Of a stretch of 64,000 nt of DNA, positions 7,094 to 16,642 are shown one piece after another. Each line of letters starts with the position of its first letter. Position 1 is the stretch's first letter. Where the stretch lies: assembly GCF_001017435.1 (NCBI RefSeq), contig NZ_CP011371.1, positions 2,418,001-2,482,000 of the forward strand, in the 5' to 3' direction. Below the pieces are notes generated by a model. That model made no database searches. It was not told the origin of the DNA and worked only from the letters and a program-made list of their open reading frames with translations. Source of the stretch: Caldimonas brevitalea. GTDB lineage: Bacteria > Pseudomonadota > Gammaproteobacteria > Burkholderiales > Burkholderiaceae_C. A program made the translations under genes and the position numbers.

Positions 7094-7223
7094 CCTTGCG
7101 GCGCTGGCGGCCACCGGGGCGCCGGCGCGGGTGCCCCTCACGAAAGCGATGTTTTTAGGCCGGTCGGCGCGGGTGGCCGGCGACACCGCGGTACCGTCAA
7201 GCCTCTGATCCTGCGGGGACCCC

Positions 7224-7430
7224 ATGTTCGACAGTGCCGCCGACCGTATTGCCTACAGCCAGGCCGTGGACTACCTCGACCAAGGCCGTGCCGACCTGAT
7301 TCCGCCCGAGACGGTGGAGGACTATGTGAAACGAGGGCTGCTCGAGCGCCACGGGGGCGGCCTGAGGCTCACGCCCGAAGGCGAGCGTGAGTTCCAGAGC
7401 GCCAAGACCGAGCGCTCCACCGACGGCTGA
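7224..7430 (+). CDS. Small hypothetical protein
   Basis: 68 residues, acidic and soluble. It reads as two or three helices with a winged-helix-like ending: ETVEDYVKRGLLERHGGGLRLTPEGEREF resembles the last helix and wing of small DNA-binding folds. No family can be assigned. It starts with ATG after a weak purine stretch (GGGGAC) and converges on tagF, with 43 bases between the stops. Composition matches its neighbours, so it is probably a real gene. Confidence 0.6.
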   Translation: MFDSAADRIAYSQAVDYLDQGRADLIPPETVEDYVKRGLLERHGGGLRLTPEGEREFQSAKTERSTDG

Positions 7431-7473
7431 GCCGCGCGCGGCACACGGCCGCCGGCGTCCGGGCCGCGGCGGC

Positions 7474-8205
7474 TCAGACGACCACGTTCAACATCTCGGT
7501 GTACGACTCCGGTGCCGGCAGGCCCTTGAAGGCGCGCATCACCGTCACGCCACCCGGCATCGGTGCCCACCACAAGGTGGCGCCGCGCAGGTAGTGCGCC
7601 ATCAGGTCGAGCCCGAGCGTGTCCACCGCGCTGCCCACGCTCGGCAGCACGAGTGGCAGCGCCTGCTGGAAGACCGCGCTCCAATCGACCTGCACCCCGA
7701 GGTCGAGGGCGTCCGCGTCGCCCGGAGGTGGCGGCGCGCCGGCCAGCAAGGCCTCGAACTGCTCGTGCGTGAACTGGGTGTTCAGCACCTGCGGCAGGGC
7801 CTGGTGCACGTAGTGGTACCAGCCATCGCCAGGGCGCTGCAGTTCTCGCAGCAGCGCGCGGGTGTAGGGCACCTCGGTGTAGACCGTCAGCGGGAAGTAG
7901 CGTCCCACCCGGTCGACGCTCGACATCAACACGCCGGCATAGGCTTCTTCGCCGCACACGCCGGGAAAAAACGCGAAGCTCCACAACGGCGCGCTGGCAT
8001 AGGCCTGGGCCCAGCCGTCCTGCAGCCGGGCCCGGCTGGCGGGCAGGGCACGCTGCAGCCACGCGTCGAGCATCGCGTTGAACTGATCGCTGCCGCGGCG
8101 GTGCGCGAAGTCGCCCAGCGCCGGGAGCTTGCCGAACCAGGCGGGGCCCGCGCCGCCACCGGGGCCGCCGGCGGGGGGCGACAACCAGTCTTCCAGGCCG
8201 CTCAT
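7474..8205 (-). CDS. tagF: TagF (ImpM family), T6SS-associated protein
   Basis: 243 residues. The N-terminal AWFGKLPALGDFAHRR and later ..PLTVYTEV.. are typical of the TagF/ImpM fold. In Pseudomonas, TagF is a post-translational brake on T6SS assembly acting with the FHA protein. The ATG overlaps the tssM stop (ATGA), so it is the last gene of the minus-strand T6SS operon tssJ-tssK-tssL-tssM-tagF. It is a stand-alone TagF, not fused to PppA as in some species; pppA is separate at 38129. Confidence 0.9.
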   Translation of the reverse strand: MSGLEDWLSPPAGGPGGGAGPAWFGKLPALGDFAHRRGSDQFNAMLDAWLQRALPASRARLQDGWAQAYASAPLWSFAFFPGVCGEEAYAGVLMSSVDRVGRYFPLTVYTEVPYTRALLRELQRPGDGWYHYVHQALPQVLNTQFTHEQFEALLAGAPPPPGDADALDLGVQVDWSAVFQQALPLVLPSVGSAVDTLGLDLMAHYLRGATLWWAPMPGGVTVMRAFKGLPAPESYTEMLNVVV

Positions 8206-11200
8206 AGCTTGCCCGGGCAGGCGAAGTTCGCCAGTTCGTTCATGCGGAACGGGTTGAGCACGCTGCTGGTGGTCACCTCGAACACCGCTCGCCGGCCGTC
8301 GATGTTGAACGTCGCGCGGAAGCGCTCGGGCTGGCCCGCGCCGTCGATCTGCACCTTGTCGAACATCCGGAACAAGGCCCACGGCCCTTCGAAGACGGCT
8401 CCCGAAGTGCCCGACGGCGAGGGTGGCGACAGCTGAATGCGCACCTGCCCGCGCCCGCCGCTGCCCGGCCATTGCACGCTCATCGGCACTGACGGGCCGT
8501 GCCCGTACTTCACGATCTGCCCGTCGACGTCGAGGATGAACTGCGTGATCGACGCGTCCATTTCGAGCGGCTTGAAGTCGAGCCGCAGGCCGGGCGCCTT
8601 GCCGCCGGAGCGGAAGAAGGTGTCGCGGATGGCCTGGGCACGCTGGAACTGCAGCAGGGCGCTGGAGTCCTTTGACGACCCCATCTGGCCGCCGCCGATC
8701 TCACGGAACGACCAGGGCCGGGTGGTGGTGTCGACGAACTGCATCAGGTTGCGCTGGAAGAAGTCGTCCATCAACCCGCCGGGCGAGAACAGCCGCGAAA
8801 AATCATCCTGCGTCACGTCACGCCCGCTGCCCCGCGCGAACGGGTAGCGGCCGTCGATGGCCTGGCGGCAGAAGTCGGAAACGCTGGCCTTCAGGTTGTT
8901 GCTGATGTTCTCCCGCGTGGCCCCGAGGGCCTGCGTGACGCCGCTGGTGACCATCTGGTTCATCAAGCCGCGCATCGGCTCGGGCAGCTGGCCCGCTTCG
9001 GCGCGCACCTTGTTCGGCACGTCGCTCTGCGGGGGTGCGGCGCCGCCGCGCACCGCCGTCTCGGTGGCCAGCATCAGCGTGTACAACTCGTTGAGCAGCT
9101 GCAAGGACGTGTCGATCGGCGCCGGCTGGCCCTGCGCCGGGCTCAGCACATAGCGGCGCAGGGACTCGAAGCGCAGGTCGACGATGTCTTCGAGCCTTTG
9201 AGGCTGCGCGGACGTGCCGGGCTGCGGCTGGTCGCTCGACAGCAAGCGCGCCAGGCTTTCTCGCGTGTCGGACACCCGTTCGCGCACGCTGCTGGAGGCG
9301 CGCTCGACGGTGTTGCCTTCGATCTTCTCGCCCAGCGTCACCTCCTTGACGACGGCGCGCAGCAAGGGCGGCAGCGGCGAGTCGGGGGCGGCCAGCGTGC
9401 GCGTCACCTGGATGGTCTGCTGCAGCGTGCCGTGGCTGGCCAGCTTGATGTCGTTGAGGAAGGCCTCCCAGATGCGGGCGTAGTCTTCCAGATAGAGGCG
9501 GCGCACTTCGTTCAGCAGCTGTCCCTGACTCTGCGAGTCTTTCGGGTTGAAGCTGCGCTGCTGCTCGTTGAGGCCCAGCACCCAGCCCTCTTCATCGAAC
9601 AGCTGGCGCGCCACGCTGTCGGCCTGCTTCAGGAACCCCTGGTGGTAGCCCTCGTAGGTGTACAGCGCCGGGATGCCCTTGGTCAGCGGCGCACCGCTGG
9701 CGCGGGTGAACACCAGCCCGGCGGCCGGCCCTGCCGCCTCGGTCAGCTTGAACTCGCGCAGCTTGGGGTCGACACCGACCCGCTTGAGGCGGCTGTAGAC
9801 ACGTTGCGCCAACGACATGCGCTGCAGCGCCTGGCGCGATTGTTCGATCAGCGCCTTGTCCTGCGGCACCGGCGACATCACCATGCCGCGGTCGAGCAGC
9901 ACGTTGAGGTGCTGTTCGAGCAGCGCACGCTGCTCGTTGTTCACCTCGCGCGGCAGATTGGCTTCCCAATCGGCCAGCACCAGGTCCTTCAGCGCCGCGG
10001 CGGAGTAGTGCTCGGTGTCGTAGAGCATCAGATACGCCTTCAGCGCCTCGTACATCAGCTCCGGGTTGCGGCTCTGCGCCGAGCGCAGCAGGTCTTCGAC
10101 CCGCCGCGCCACCTTGGGCAGCATTGCGTCGGTGAGCAGGCGCTGATAGGCGGCACGGGCGCCGGCATCGACCTTGTCGCCCTGGAACAGGCCGAAGCGG
10201 TACGAGGCCGGCGCATGCAGCTCGGCCGTGACCGGCTCGACGATGGCCAGCGTGCGCAGCTCGTTCAGGGCCGGCAGCAACTGCACCACGTCCGCCCCCG
10301 TGCTCGGGTCGATGGCCTGCACGGTCTTGGTGGCCGGCGGAATGCGCTCCTCGACCGCGGACAGGTAGTTCTTGTTGTTGACGTAGCTGATGCTCCAGGC
10401 CGCCAACGCCCCCACCGCGAACAGCGCCGTCACGGCATAGGCGGCCCGCTGCAGCCAGGCGCGGCGACGTTCCCACACCATGTTCGTGCCGGCCAGCTCC
10501 GACTCCTGGAAGATCACGCCTTTGAGCGTGCGCGTCAGGAAGTAGCTGCGACCGGTCGATTTCTGCGCCGGCAAGGCGCGCCGCTCAACCTTGAAGCTGC
10601 GCGCCAGCACGCCCATGATGCGGTCGATCGGCGAGTCTTCCTGGGTGCCGCTGGTGAAGTAGACGCCGCGCAGAATCATCGCTTCGTCGAACTGGGACGC
10701 CGAGAAGGCGTGGCCCAGGAACTCGCCCAGCACCTCGCGCACCGCGGCGAACTGCTGCGGGAAGCTGTAGATCAAGGCGCGCCGGGTCGGGTCGCGCTCA
10801 GCCTCGAGCCGCTCCAGCGAGCCCTCGAACAGCCGCTTGGACAAGGCTTCGAACTCGGTCGCGAAGGTTTGCGCCAGGGCGGCCTTCTCGATCGCCGGAG
10901 CGCGGTCCTGGTAGGGCAGCGTGAAGCCCAGCACCTGCTCGCGCTCTTCCTTGGTCAGGTGGTCGAAGTACTCGATGAAGCCGGGCAGCAAGTCGGTCTT
11001 GGTGACCAGCAGGTAGATGGGAATGCGCACGCCCAGCTGCTTGTACAGCTCCTGGACGCGCTGGCGCACCGTTTGTGCATACCGTTCGCGCTCGGGCGCC
11101 GCATGCGAAAGCATGTCGGACACGCTGATGGTCACCAGCACGCCGTTGATCGGGCGGCGCGGGCGGTTGCGGCGCAGCAACTGCAAGAAGCCCTGCCACG

Positions 11201-11828
11201 CGGTGGCGTCGTCCTGCTGGTGGCTGTCTTGCGTGGTGTAGCGACCGGCCGTGTCGAGCAGGATGGCTTCGTTGGTGAACCACCAGTCGCAGTTGCGGGT
11301 GCCGCCCACGCCGCGGATGGCTTCCTTGCCGAAGGTGTCGGCGAGCGGGAACTCGAGGCCCGAGTTGATCAGCGCAGTGGTTTTGCCCGAACCGGGCGCG
11401 CCGATGATGATGTACCAGGGCAGGTGGTAGAGGTAGCCGCGGCCGAAGTTGCGGCGCACGCCGGCGCGGCTGCCCAGCTGGGCCTTCTTGAGGGTTTCGA
11501 GGGCTTCCTTGAAACGGCCCTCGATGACGGCGACTTCCTGGCTGCCGGCGCTCGGGGCGGCGGGCGTCGCAGCGGCTTGCTGCGCGAAGCCCTGCACCAG
11601 CTTCTCGCTCGCCTTGCGCGCGCGCCAGGCCGACCAGACCTGCTTGCCGACGATGAACAGCGCGATCAGCGCGATCAGCAGCGCGCGCGACCAGACGGTT
11701 TCGAGCGGCCGCAAGTCGCCGATGGCCACCAGCGGCCCGACGATCCAGATCACCAGGGCCAGGGCCAGCAGCCCCAGCGCCAACATCACCCAGCGGTTGA
11801 AGATCCAACCCAATATCTTCTTCATCAT
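8202..11828 (-). CDS. tssM: T6SS membrane complex protein TssM (IcmF/VasK)
   Basis: 1208 residues, normal for TssM. There are two N-terminal transmembrane helices (about 13-35 and 48-62), then a cytoplasmic P-loop domain with Walker A GAPGSGKT at 143-150, a third membrane segment around 457-477 (AAYAVTALFAVGALAAW), and a large periplasmic part (about 480-1208) with the TssM C-terminal beta domain. With TssL and TssJ it forms the envelope-spanning channel through which the tail is fired. The Walker A motif is intact, whereas some TssM proteins have lost it. It lies 24 bases downstream of tssL. Confidence 0.97.
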   Translation of the reverse strand: MMKKILGWIFNRWVMLALGLLALALVIWIVGPLVAIGDLRPLETVWSRALLIALIALFIVGKQVWSAWRARKASEKLVQGFAQQAAATPAAPSAGSQEVAVIEGRFKEALETLKKAQLGSRAGVRRNFGRGYLYHLPWYIIIGAPGSGKTTALINSGLEFPLADTFGKEAIRGVGGTRNCDWWFTNEAILLDTAGRYTTQDSHQQDDATAWQGFLQLLRRNRPRRPINGVLVTISVSDMLSHAAPERERYAQTVRQRVQELYKQLGVRIPIYLLVTKTDLLPGFIEYFDHLTKEEREQVLGFTLPYQDRAPAIEKAALAQTFATEFEALSKRLFEGSLERLEAERDPTRRALIYSFPQQFAAVREVLGEFLGHAFSASQFDEAMILRGVYFTSGTQEDSPIDRIMGVLARSFKVERRALPAQKSTGRSYFLTRTLKGVIFQESELAGTNMVWERRRAWLQRAAYAVTALFAVGALAAWSISYVNNKNYLSAVEERIPPATKTVQAIDPSTGADVVQLLPALNELRTLAIVEPVTAELHAPASYRFGLFQGDKVDAGARAAYQRLLTDAMLPKVARRVEDLLRSAQSRNPELMYEALKAYLMLYDTEHYSAAALKDLVLADWEANLPREVNNEQRALLEQHLNVLLDRGMVMSPVPQDKALIEQSRQALQRMSLAQRVYSRLKRVGVDPKLREFKLTEAAGPAAGLVFTRASGAPLTKGIPALYTYEGYHQGFLKQADSVARQLFDEEGWVLGLNEQQRSFNPKDSQSQGQLLNEVRRLYLEDYARIWEAFLNDIKLASHGTLQQTIQVTRTLAAPDSPLPPLLRAVVKEVTLGEKIEGNTVERASSSVRERVSDTRESLARLLSSDQPQPGTSAQPQRLEDIVDLRFESLRRYVLSPAQGQPAPIDTSLQLLNELYTLMLATETAVRGGAAPPQSDVPNKVRAEAGQLPEPMRGLMNQMVTSGVTQALGATRENISNNLKASVSDFCRQAIDGRYPFARGSGRDVTQDDFSRLFSPGGLMDDFFQRNLMQFVDTTTRPWSFREIGGGQMGSSKDSSALLQFQRAQAIRDTFFRSGGKAPGLRLDFKPLEMDASITQFILDVDGQIVKYGHGPSVPMSVQWPGSGGRGQVRIQLSPPSPSGTSGAVFEGPWALFRMFDKVQIDGAGQPERFRATFNIDGRRAVFEVTTSSVLNPFRMNELANFACPGKL

Positions 11829-11852
11829 CTTTTCCTTGGCCGCGACCTGGGG

Positions 11853-13151
11853 TCAGGCGCCCGGCTTGGTGACGAACACCGTGATCTCGACGCGCCGGTT
11901 CTTCGCGCGCCCGTTGGCCGAGTCGTTGGGCGCCACCGGCTCGGAATCGGCACGGCCTTCGGCCTGCAGACGCGAGACGTCGGTGATGCGACGACCCAGC
12001 AGGGTGGCGACCGACTTGGCTCGCTCCTGTGAAAGATGCCAGTTCGACGGGAAGCGTGCCGAGCGGATCGGCTGGTTGTCGGTATGCCCGGTCACGAGGG
12101 CGAGGCCGGTGACCGACTGCACGGCGTCGGCGATGCGCAGCATCAGCGCCTCGCGACCGCTCTCGAGCGTCGCGCTGCCCGGCTCGAACAAGCCGTCGCC
12201 GCGGATCGTCACGATGCTGCGGTCGTCGAAGTCGCGCACCTCGACCAGCCCCTGCTGGATTTCGGGCGCGAGAAACTGGGCCAGCCGCGGCTTTTGTGCC
12301 GGCACCGGTGCCGGCAGTGCGGCCGCGCGGGCGCGGATGCCGGTGATCGACGCGAACAACGGGTCGGAGGCCCGGTTCAGCGCATAGCTGAAGCCCATGT
12401 AGCCGCCGAGGAGCACCAGGGCCGTCACCGCCCCGAAGATCCACAGCGGCATCGCGGTCGCCCACTTGCGCTTCGGCAGCACCGCCGGCGCCCAGTTCTT
12501 GGCCAGCGCCTGCTCGAACGCGCCGCGTTGGCGGCGGATCAACTGGGCCAGCCGCTCGCGTAGCAACTGCAGCTCGCTGCGGCCGTTCTCGATCACCCGG
12601 TACCGCCCCTCGAAGCCGAGCGTGATGCAGGTGTAGATCAGTTCCAGCAGGTCGAGGTTGTCGGCCGGGTTCTGGGCCAGCCGGGTCAGCAACTGGAACA
12701 CTTTCTCGCCGCCCCAGGCCTCGTTGTGGAACATCACCAGCAGGCTGTGGCGGCCCCACACCCCCGAGCCACCCCAGGGCGTGCTGGCGGCCGTCTCGTC
12801 CAGCACCGTGCACAGGATGTAGCGGGCGGCAATGACCTTTTCGTTGGCGATGTTGGCCGCCCGTGCGGTGTGCTCGAACTGCCGTATCCCCTGCGCCAGG
12901 TTGTCGCGCAAGCCGGCGACGTCCTGGTGCACGGTGATCGAGCGCATCTGCGGGATCAGGTTGAGGAGCGGATTGGCCGCGGCGATGAGCGGGTTGAAGC
13001 CGGCCGGGTGGTAGGCGATGTCCTGCGCCGCTTCACGCGTGAAGCCGGCGCCGCCCCCGGTGGGGAGGCCTGCCGGACGCGCGCCGGGCGTGGGCATCAC
13101 GAAGGTCTTGCCGTTGTCGAAGCCGGCGAACGGGTCGTGGGAGGGGCTCAT
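11853..13151 (-). CDS. tssL: T6SS membrane complex protein TssL (DotU) with C-terminal OmpA domain
   Basis: 432 residues. The cytoplasmic DotU/TssL domain (about 50-215) includes NPLIAAANPLLNLIPQMR and ENGRSELQLLRERLAQLI. One transmembrane helix follows (about 222-244), then a periplasmic OmpA-like peptidoglycan-binding domain (about 295-428) with VTGHTDNQPI and LSQERAKSVATLL..GRADSEPV. This is the long TssL form that anchors the complex to peptidoglycan by itself, so no separate TagL is needed. It sits between tssK and tssM. Confidence 0.96.
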   Translation of the reverse strand: MSPSHDPFAGFDNGKTFVMPTPGARPAGLPTGGGAGFTREAAQDIAYHPAGFNPLIAAANPLLNLIPQMRSITVHQDVAGLRDNLAQGIRQFEHTARAANIANEKVIAARYILCTVLDETAASTPWGGSGVWGRHSLLVMFHNEAWGGEKVFQLLTRLAQNPADNLDLLELIYTCITLGFEGRYRVIENGRSELQLLRERLAQLIRRQRGAFEQALAKNWAPAVLPKRKWATAMPLWIFGAVTALVLLGGYMGFSYALNRASDPLFASITGIRARAAALPAPVPAQKPRLAQFLAPEIQQGLVEVRDFDDRSIVTIRGDGLFEPGSATLESGREALMLRIADAVQSVTGLALVTGHTDNQPIRSARFPSNWHLSQERAKSVATLLGRRITDVSRLQAEGRADSEPVAPNDSANGRAKNRRVEITVFVTKPGA

Positions 13152-13236
13152 CAGAGGTCGCCTTCAAGGTGGCATGTAGGGATCGGCGCGGCAGCGAGGG
13201 ACAGAAGACCCGGGGACAAGGCGGATGCCGGCCGCC

Positions 13237-14577
13237 TCAGCGCTCGCGGATGGCCCAGAACTCCAGTTGCAGGCCGGGGAACTCGCCGGCGATGTGCATC
13301 GCCATGGCGCCCGATTTCTTCAGTTGTTCCCAGAGGTCGCCGTGGCGCTCCAGCTCGAAATAATGAAAGCCGGCGTGGTAGGGCAGCTCGCGCGGCGCCA
13401 CCGCCAGGCCTCGCAGCCCGATGCCCGGCAGCTGCAGATTGACCAGGTCGCGGATCTTGTCGACCGGGCCCAGCTTGACCTGGGTCGGGAAGCGCGAGCG
13501 CAGTTGCTCGCCCGGCAGTTGCGCATTGACCGCCAACACGAAGTTGGCCCCCTTGAGCAGTTCCAGGTCGGCGATGGTTGCGGTGCGCACGCCGTATTTG
13601 CGGTCGATCAGGTCGATCGGGATCGCGCGCTGTTCCAGGACCGTGCCCAGCAAGGCGCGCAACTCGGCGACCACCGGGGCGAAGCAACGCTCGACGTCTT
13701 CGTGCAGGTACTCCGGCATCGGCCGCGGGCGCCGGGTCGGGCTGCCGAACACCGCCAGGTCGCCGGCGGCTTCCAGACAGGTGCGGTAGAGCAGTTCCGG
13801 GTGCACCAGGTAGAGCTGGGCGAGGTGGGCGAAGACCGGCTCGTAACGGTTGACACTTTGCAGCATCAGGAAATCGGCAATCTCGGCGACGCCGCCCGAA
13901 CCCGGTTTGCCCAGCCGTCCGGCGAGCGCCTCGCCGCGTTGCGACAGCAGTGCCTGGATCTCGCGTGCGTAGCCGGCGAGGCGGGCGTGGCCGGCCACGG
14001 CCAGCATCGGCGGGATGTAGCTGCGGTCGACCAGCAGCTGGTTGTCGGCCTTGCGCTCGACCACGCGCAGCACGCCGGCGGCCTGATAGGCCTGGGTCGC
14101 GTCGCGTTGCAGCATCAGCCGCGCATTGAGATCGCCCACCTGCAGGTCGGCCAGGTTTTCGAAGTCGGCCGACGCATCCTGGACCTGCGCGTCGCGCGCG
14201 GTGTAGCGCAACAGCGCCGCGTCGGCTTCGCCATCCAGCCCGGCTTCCTGGGCGCCGGGGCGGCGCGACGGCACGGCCAGCACCACCACCGCATCCTTCA
14301 CGTCGGTCGGGAAGTCGAACGCGGGCGGCAGCGGGTCGAGTGCAGGCGCGTCGATGGGCGTGCCATCGGGCAGCACACCGCGGATCTTCAGCAGCTGCAC
14401 GCGGCCGAGCATCAGGCTGGCATCGTCCAGCTCGTACTCGACCCAGCCCCAGCGGTATGCGGCGGCCGAGGCCAGGCGCTGGTCGACCCAGCGTTCGATG
14501 TGGCGGTCTTGTTGTTGAAAGTGCTGGGGCTGGAGGAACATGCCCTCCGTCCACACCACTCGGCGAAAGCTCGACAT
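13237..14577 (-). CDS. tssK: T6SS baseplate protein TssK
   Basis: 446 residues, the usual length. It starts with the family signature VVWTEGMFLQPQHFQQQDR and ends with the membrane-complex-binding C-terminal domain (LQLEFWAI). TssK is the trimeric cytoplasmic adaptor that joins the TssFG baseplate wedge to TssL/TssM. Gaps are 66 bases from tssJ and 85 bases to tssL, in the canonical order tssJ-tssK-tssL. Confidence 0.97.
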   Translation of the reverse strand: MSSFRRVVWTEGMFLQPQHFQQQDRHIERWVDQRLASAAAYRWGWVEYELDDASLMLGRVQLLKIRGVLPDGTPIDAPALDPLPPAFDFPTDVKDAVVVLAVPSRRPGAQEAGLDGEADAALLRYTARDAQVQDASADFENLADLQVGDLNARLMLQRDATQAYQAAGVLRVVERKADNQLLVDRSYIPPMLAVAGHARLAGYAREIQALLSQRGEALAGRLGKPGSGGVAEIADFLMLQSVNRYEPVFAHLAQLYLVHPELLYRTCLEAAGDLAVFGSPTRRPRPMPEYLHEDVERCFAPVVAELRALLGTVLEQRAIPIDLIDRKYGVRTATIADLELLKGANFVLAVNAQLPGEQLRSRFPTQVKLGPVDKIRDLVNLQLPGIGLRGLAVAPRELPYHAGFHYFELERHGDLWEQLKKSGAMAMHIAGEFPGLQLEFWAIRER

Positions 14578-14643
14578 GTATCCGCTTCCCTGCTGAGGAC
14601 GTGATGTTTTGGAATGAGGTGAGCCGGCGGCTGTGGCCTCGCC

Positions 14644-15123
14644 TTACTTCCGCGCGACGGCCAGTTCGACGGCGCGCGGACCTGCGTTGATGCGCACCAC
14701 CTGCGACTTGCCCAGGTTCAGGGCGCCGACCGCGCGCCAGCGTGCATGCTCGAGATCGCGGTAGGCGACCATGACCGCCACATAACGTGTGTCGGGCTTG
14801 GTATCGCGCTTGAAGCTGAGGGTTTGGCCCGGTTGCAGCACGAACTCGTCGCGAGCGTTGAGGTCGGCCGCCAGCGTTTCGCGGTCTTTGTCGAACAACG
14901 AAAAGAAATCGGCCGATTCGAAAGCGGCCGGCGTTTTCAGTTCATACACCCGTACCATCGCCGGCGAGGGACGGTTGCGGCTGTCGGGGTTGAGCAAGGC
15001 GTTGCCCGCCAGCTGCACTTCGACCCGCGTGGGCTTCGGGCCGCCCGCGCACGCTGCCAGCAACAGGCCGAGCAGTGCCGCGAACAGCCATTTGAAGAGC
15101 AGGTGAAGGCGAGGGGACGTCAT
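14644..15123 (-). CDS. tssJ: T6SS outer-membrane lipoprotein TssJ
   Basis: 159 residues from the ATG at 15123. It has a signal peptide with the lipobox LLAAC and then a TssJ/VasD transthyretin-like beta sandwich (VRVYELKTPAAFESADFFSLFD..., then a final VRINAGPRAVELAV strand). As the lipoprotein of the membrane complex it binds the periplasmic end of TssM. The longer upstream frame is rejected because it would bury the signal peptide. It is the first gene of the minus-strand arm; its promoter must lie in the divergent 15124-15487 region. Confidence 0.94.
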   Translation of the reverse strand: MTSPRLHLLFKWLFAALLGLLLAACAGGPKPTRVEVQLAGNALLNPDSRNRPSPAMVRVYELKTPAAFESADFFSLFDKDRETLAADLNARDEFVLQPGQTLSFKRDTKPDTRYVAVMVAYRDLEHARWRAVGALNLGKSQVVRINAGPRAVELAVARK

Positions 15124-15487
15124 AGGGTGGTGTTCCGTTCGGACTGCCTGAGGGCAGCGGAGGGTGACAGCAGAAGGGGAGGGGTGTCCAGCGGACACGG
15201 CGAAAGATGCCGCACGGCTGCCCCGGTGCCGCACGATTATGGGTCGCGCGAGGTCCGGAAGAAAGCTTTGACAGGCGCGAACACCAAGAACTAGGGGGCC
15301 CCCGCGCGGGGGTGTACGGGCCCGCACGGGCGTTTCCTGCTGGGGCCGAGGCCCCGCCGCCAGGCCGCATGGAGCAAGGGCTGACACCGATCCCCTAACC
15401 CTTGGGGTAGCGGCTTCAGGTGGGCCCTCCTAGACTGCCCGCAATCCTGACAACTTGGCGTGCTGCACGCTCTACCGAGGTTCTTCC
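15124..15487. promoter_or_regulatory. Divergent control region of the two T6SS arms (tssJ / tssA)
   Basis: These 364 bases separate the divergent T6SS operons and must hold both promoters. They contain overlapping GC palindromes (GGGGGCCCCC at about 15294-15303, then CCCCCGCGCGGGGG) and an imperfect repeat CCCCTAACCCTTGGGG at 15392-15407. A TTGACA-like hexamer at 15268-15273 has no convincing -10 partner. I see no sigma-54 (GG-N10-GC with context) promoter. No gene is present. Confidence 0.55.
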
Positions 15488-16510
15488 GTGATCGATGTCG
15501 ATGCTTTGCTGGCTCCCGTCTCCGAGTCCGCCCCTTGCGGGGAAGACCTGGAGTACGACGCCCACTTCATGGCGCTGGAGCAGGCAGCCCGCGGCAAGGC
15601 CGAGCAACAGTTCGGCGACACGGTGGTGGCCGCGGAAGAGCCCGACTGGACCGGCGTGGTCGACGCTGCCACTGCCTTGCTGGCCCGCACCAAGGACCTG
15701 CGCGTCGCCACCTATCTGGCGCGCGGCCTGGCCCGCACCGGCGGCCCGGTCGGCCTGGGGCAAGGCCTGCAGGTCCTGGTGGGGCTGTGCGAACGCTACT
15801 GGGACCAGCTCTATCCGCAGCTCGATCCCGACGATGGCAACGACCCCATCATGCGCATGAACGCGCTGGCACCGCTCGCCCATCCCGAAGCGGGCCTGCG
15901 TGAGTTGCGCGACGCCAACTGCGTGCGCACCCGCGCTGGTGCCATCACCGTCAAGCAGATCGAGTACGCGCTCGCACTCAAAGAGGCGCCGGCCGGCCAG
16001 AGCGTGCCGTCCGAGCCCGAAATCCTCTCCGCCTTGCGTGAGGCGGCGGCTGCCGACGCCGGTTTCCTCGACGCCGTCCGCGCCGCAGGGCAGCAGGCCA
16101 ATGCGCTGCAGAACTGGCTCAACGAGCGGGTCGGTTCCGAGCAGGCGGTGGACCTGCGTCCGTTGCGGGTGATCCTGAACGCGGTGGGCAAGCTGGTCGA
16201 CCAGGTGGCGGCCGAAGCGGCGCCGGCCGCGACTGCGCCGGCCGACGGCGACGCGAGCGAGGCCGCCGCGGCGTCGGGCCAGGCGGTGGTCAAGCCCGTT
16301 GCGGCGGGCGAACTGCGCAGCCGCGACGACGTGATCCGCCTGATCGACCGTGCGATCGAATTCCTGGAGCGCAACGAACCGACCAATCCGGCGCCGTTGC
16401 TGCTGCGACGTGCCCAGCGCTTGATGACGATGAACTTCCTCGAGATCATCGAGGACATGACGCCCGACGGTGCCAGCACGGTGAAACACCTCGCCGGCAT
16501 CCGCGAATGA
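15488..16510 (+). CDS. tssA: T6SS baseplate/cap protein TssA (ImpA)
   Basis: 340 residues. The N-terminal ImpA_N domain (about 8-115) has PCGEDLEYDAHF and CERYWDQLYPQLDPDDGNDP..RMNAL. The C-terminal part (about 270-340) has NPAPLLLRRAQRLMTMNFLEII, as in the TssA1 type that links baseplate and sheath. The start is GTG 15488 with GAGG at 15477-15480; an upstream TTG-like extension has no support. It is the first gene of the plus-strand arm. Confidence 0.94.
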   Translation: MIDVDALLAPVSESAPCGEDLEYDAHFMALEQAARGKAEQQFGDTVVAAEEPDWTGVVDAATALLARTKDLRVATYLARGLARTGGPVGLGQGLQVLVGLCERYWDQLYPQLDPDDGNDPIMRMNALAPLAHPEAGLRELRDANCVRTRAGAITVKQIEYALALKEAPAGQSVPSEPEILSALREAAAADAGFLDAVRAAGQQANALQNWLNERVGSEQAVDLRPLRVILNAVGKLVDQVAAEAAPAATAPADGDASEAAAASGQAVVKPVAAGELRSRDDVIRLIDRAIEFLERNEPTNPAPLLLRRAQRLMTMNFLEIIEDMTPDGASTVKHLAGIRE

Positions 16511-16642
16511 GGCGACGGCTTGCAGCCCGACCGCCCTGGCGCGCCACCCTTTTGATGGCTGCCCCGCAGCTTGTTTGATTTCGACGACCTGGACCGCCGC
16601 GACTGCACGCGCCGTTCCGCCTCTCAACCGTAGGAGAACTCC

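Noticed and set aside
7428..7476. Inverted repeat TGAGCCGC / GCGGCTCA between the small hypothetical gene and tagF
   Set aside because: Arms are 33 bases apart with no T run and include the two stop codons; not convincing as a terminator.
9198..12032. Long plus-strand frame of 944 codons antisense to tssM
   Set aside because: It lies opposite a certain tssM; its His/Arg/Gln-rich content is the usual antisense pattern in GC-rich DNA. The same holds for the long frames opposite tssF, clpV, vgrG and carB.
16507..16578. Short frame overlapping the tssA stop (ATGA), about 23 codons
   Set aside because: No ribosome site and Arg/Ala/Pro-rich content; overlaps of this kind arise by chance in GC-rich DNA.
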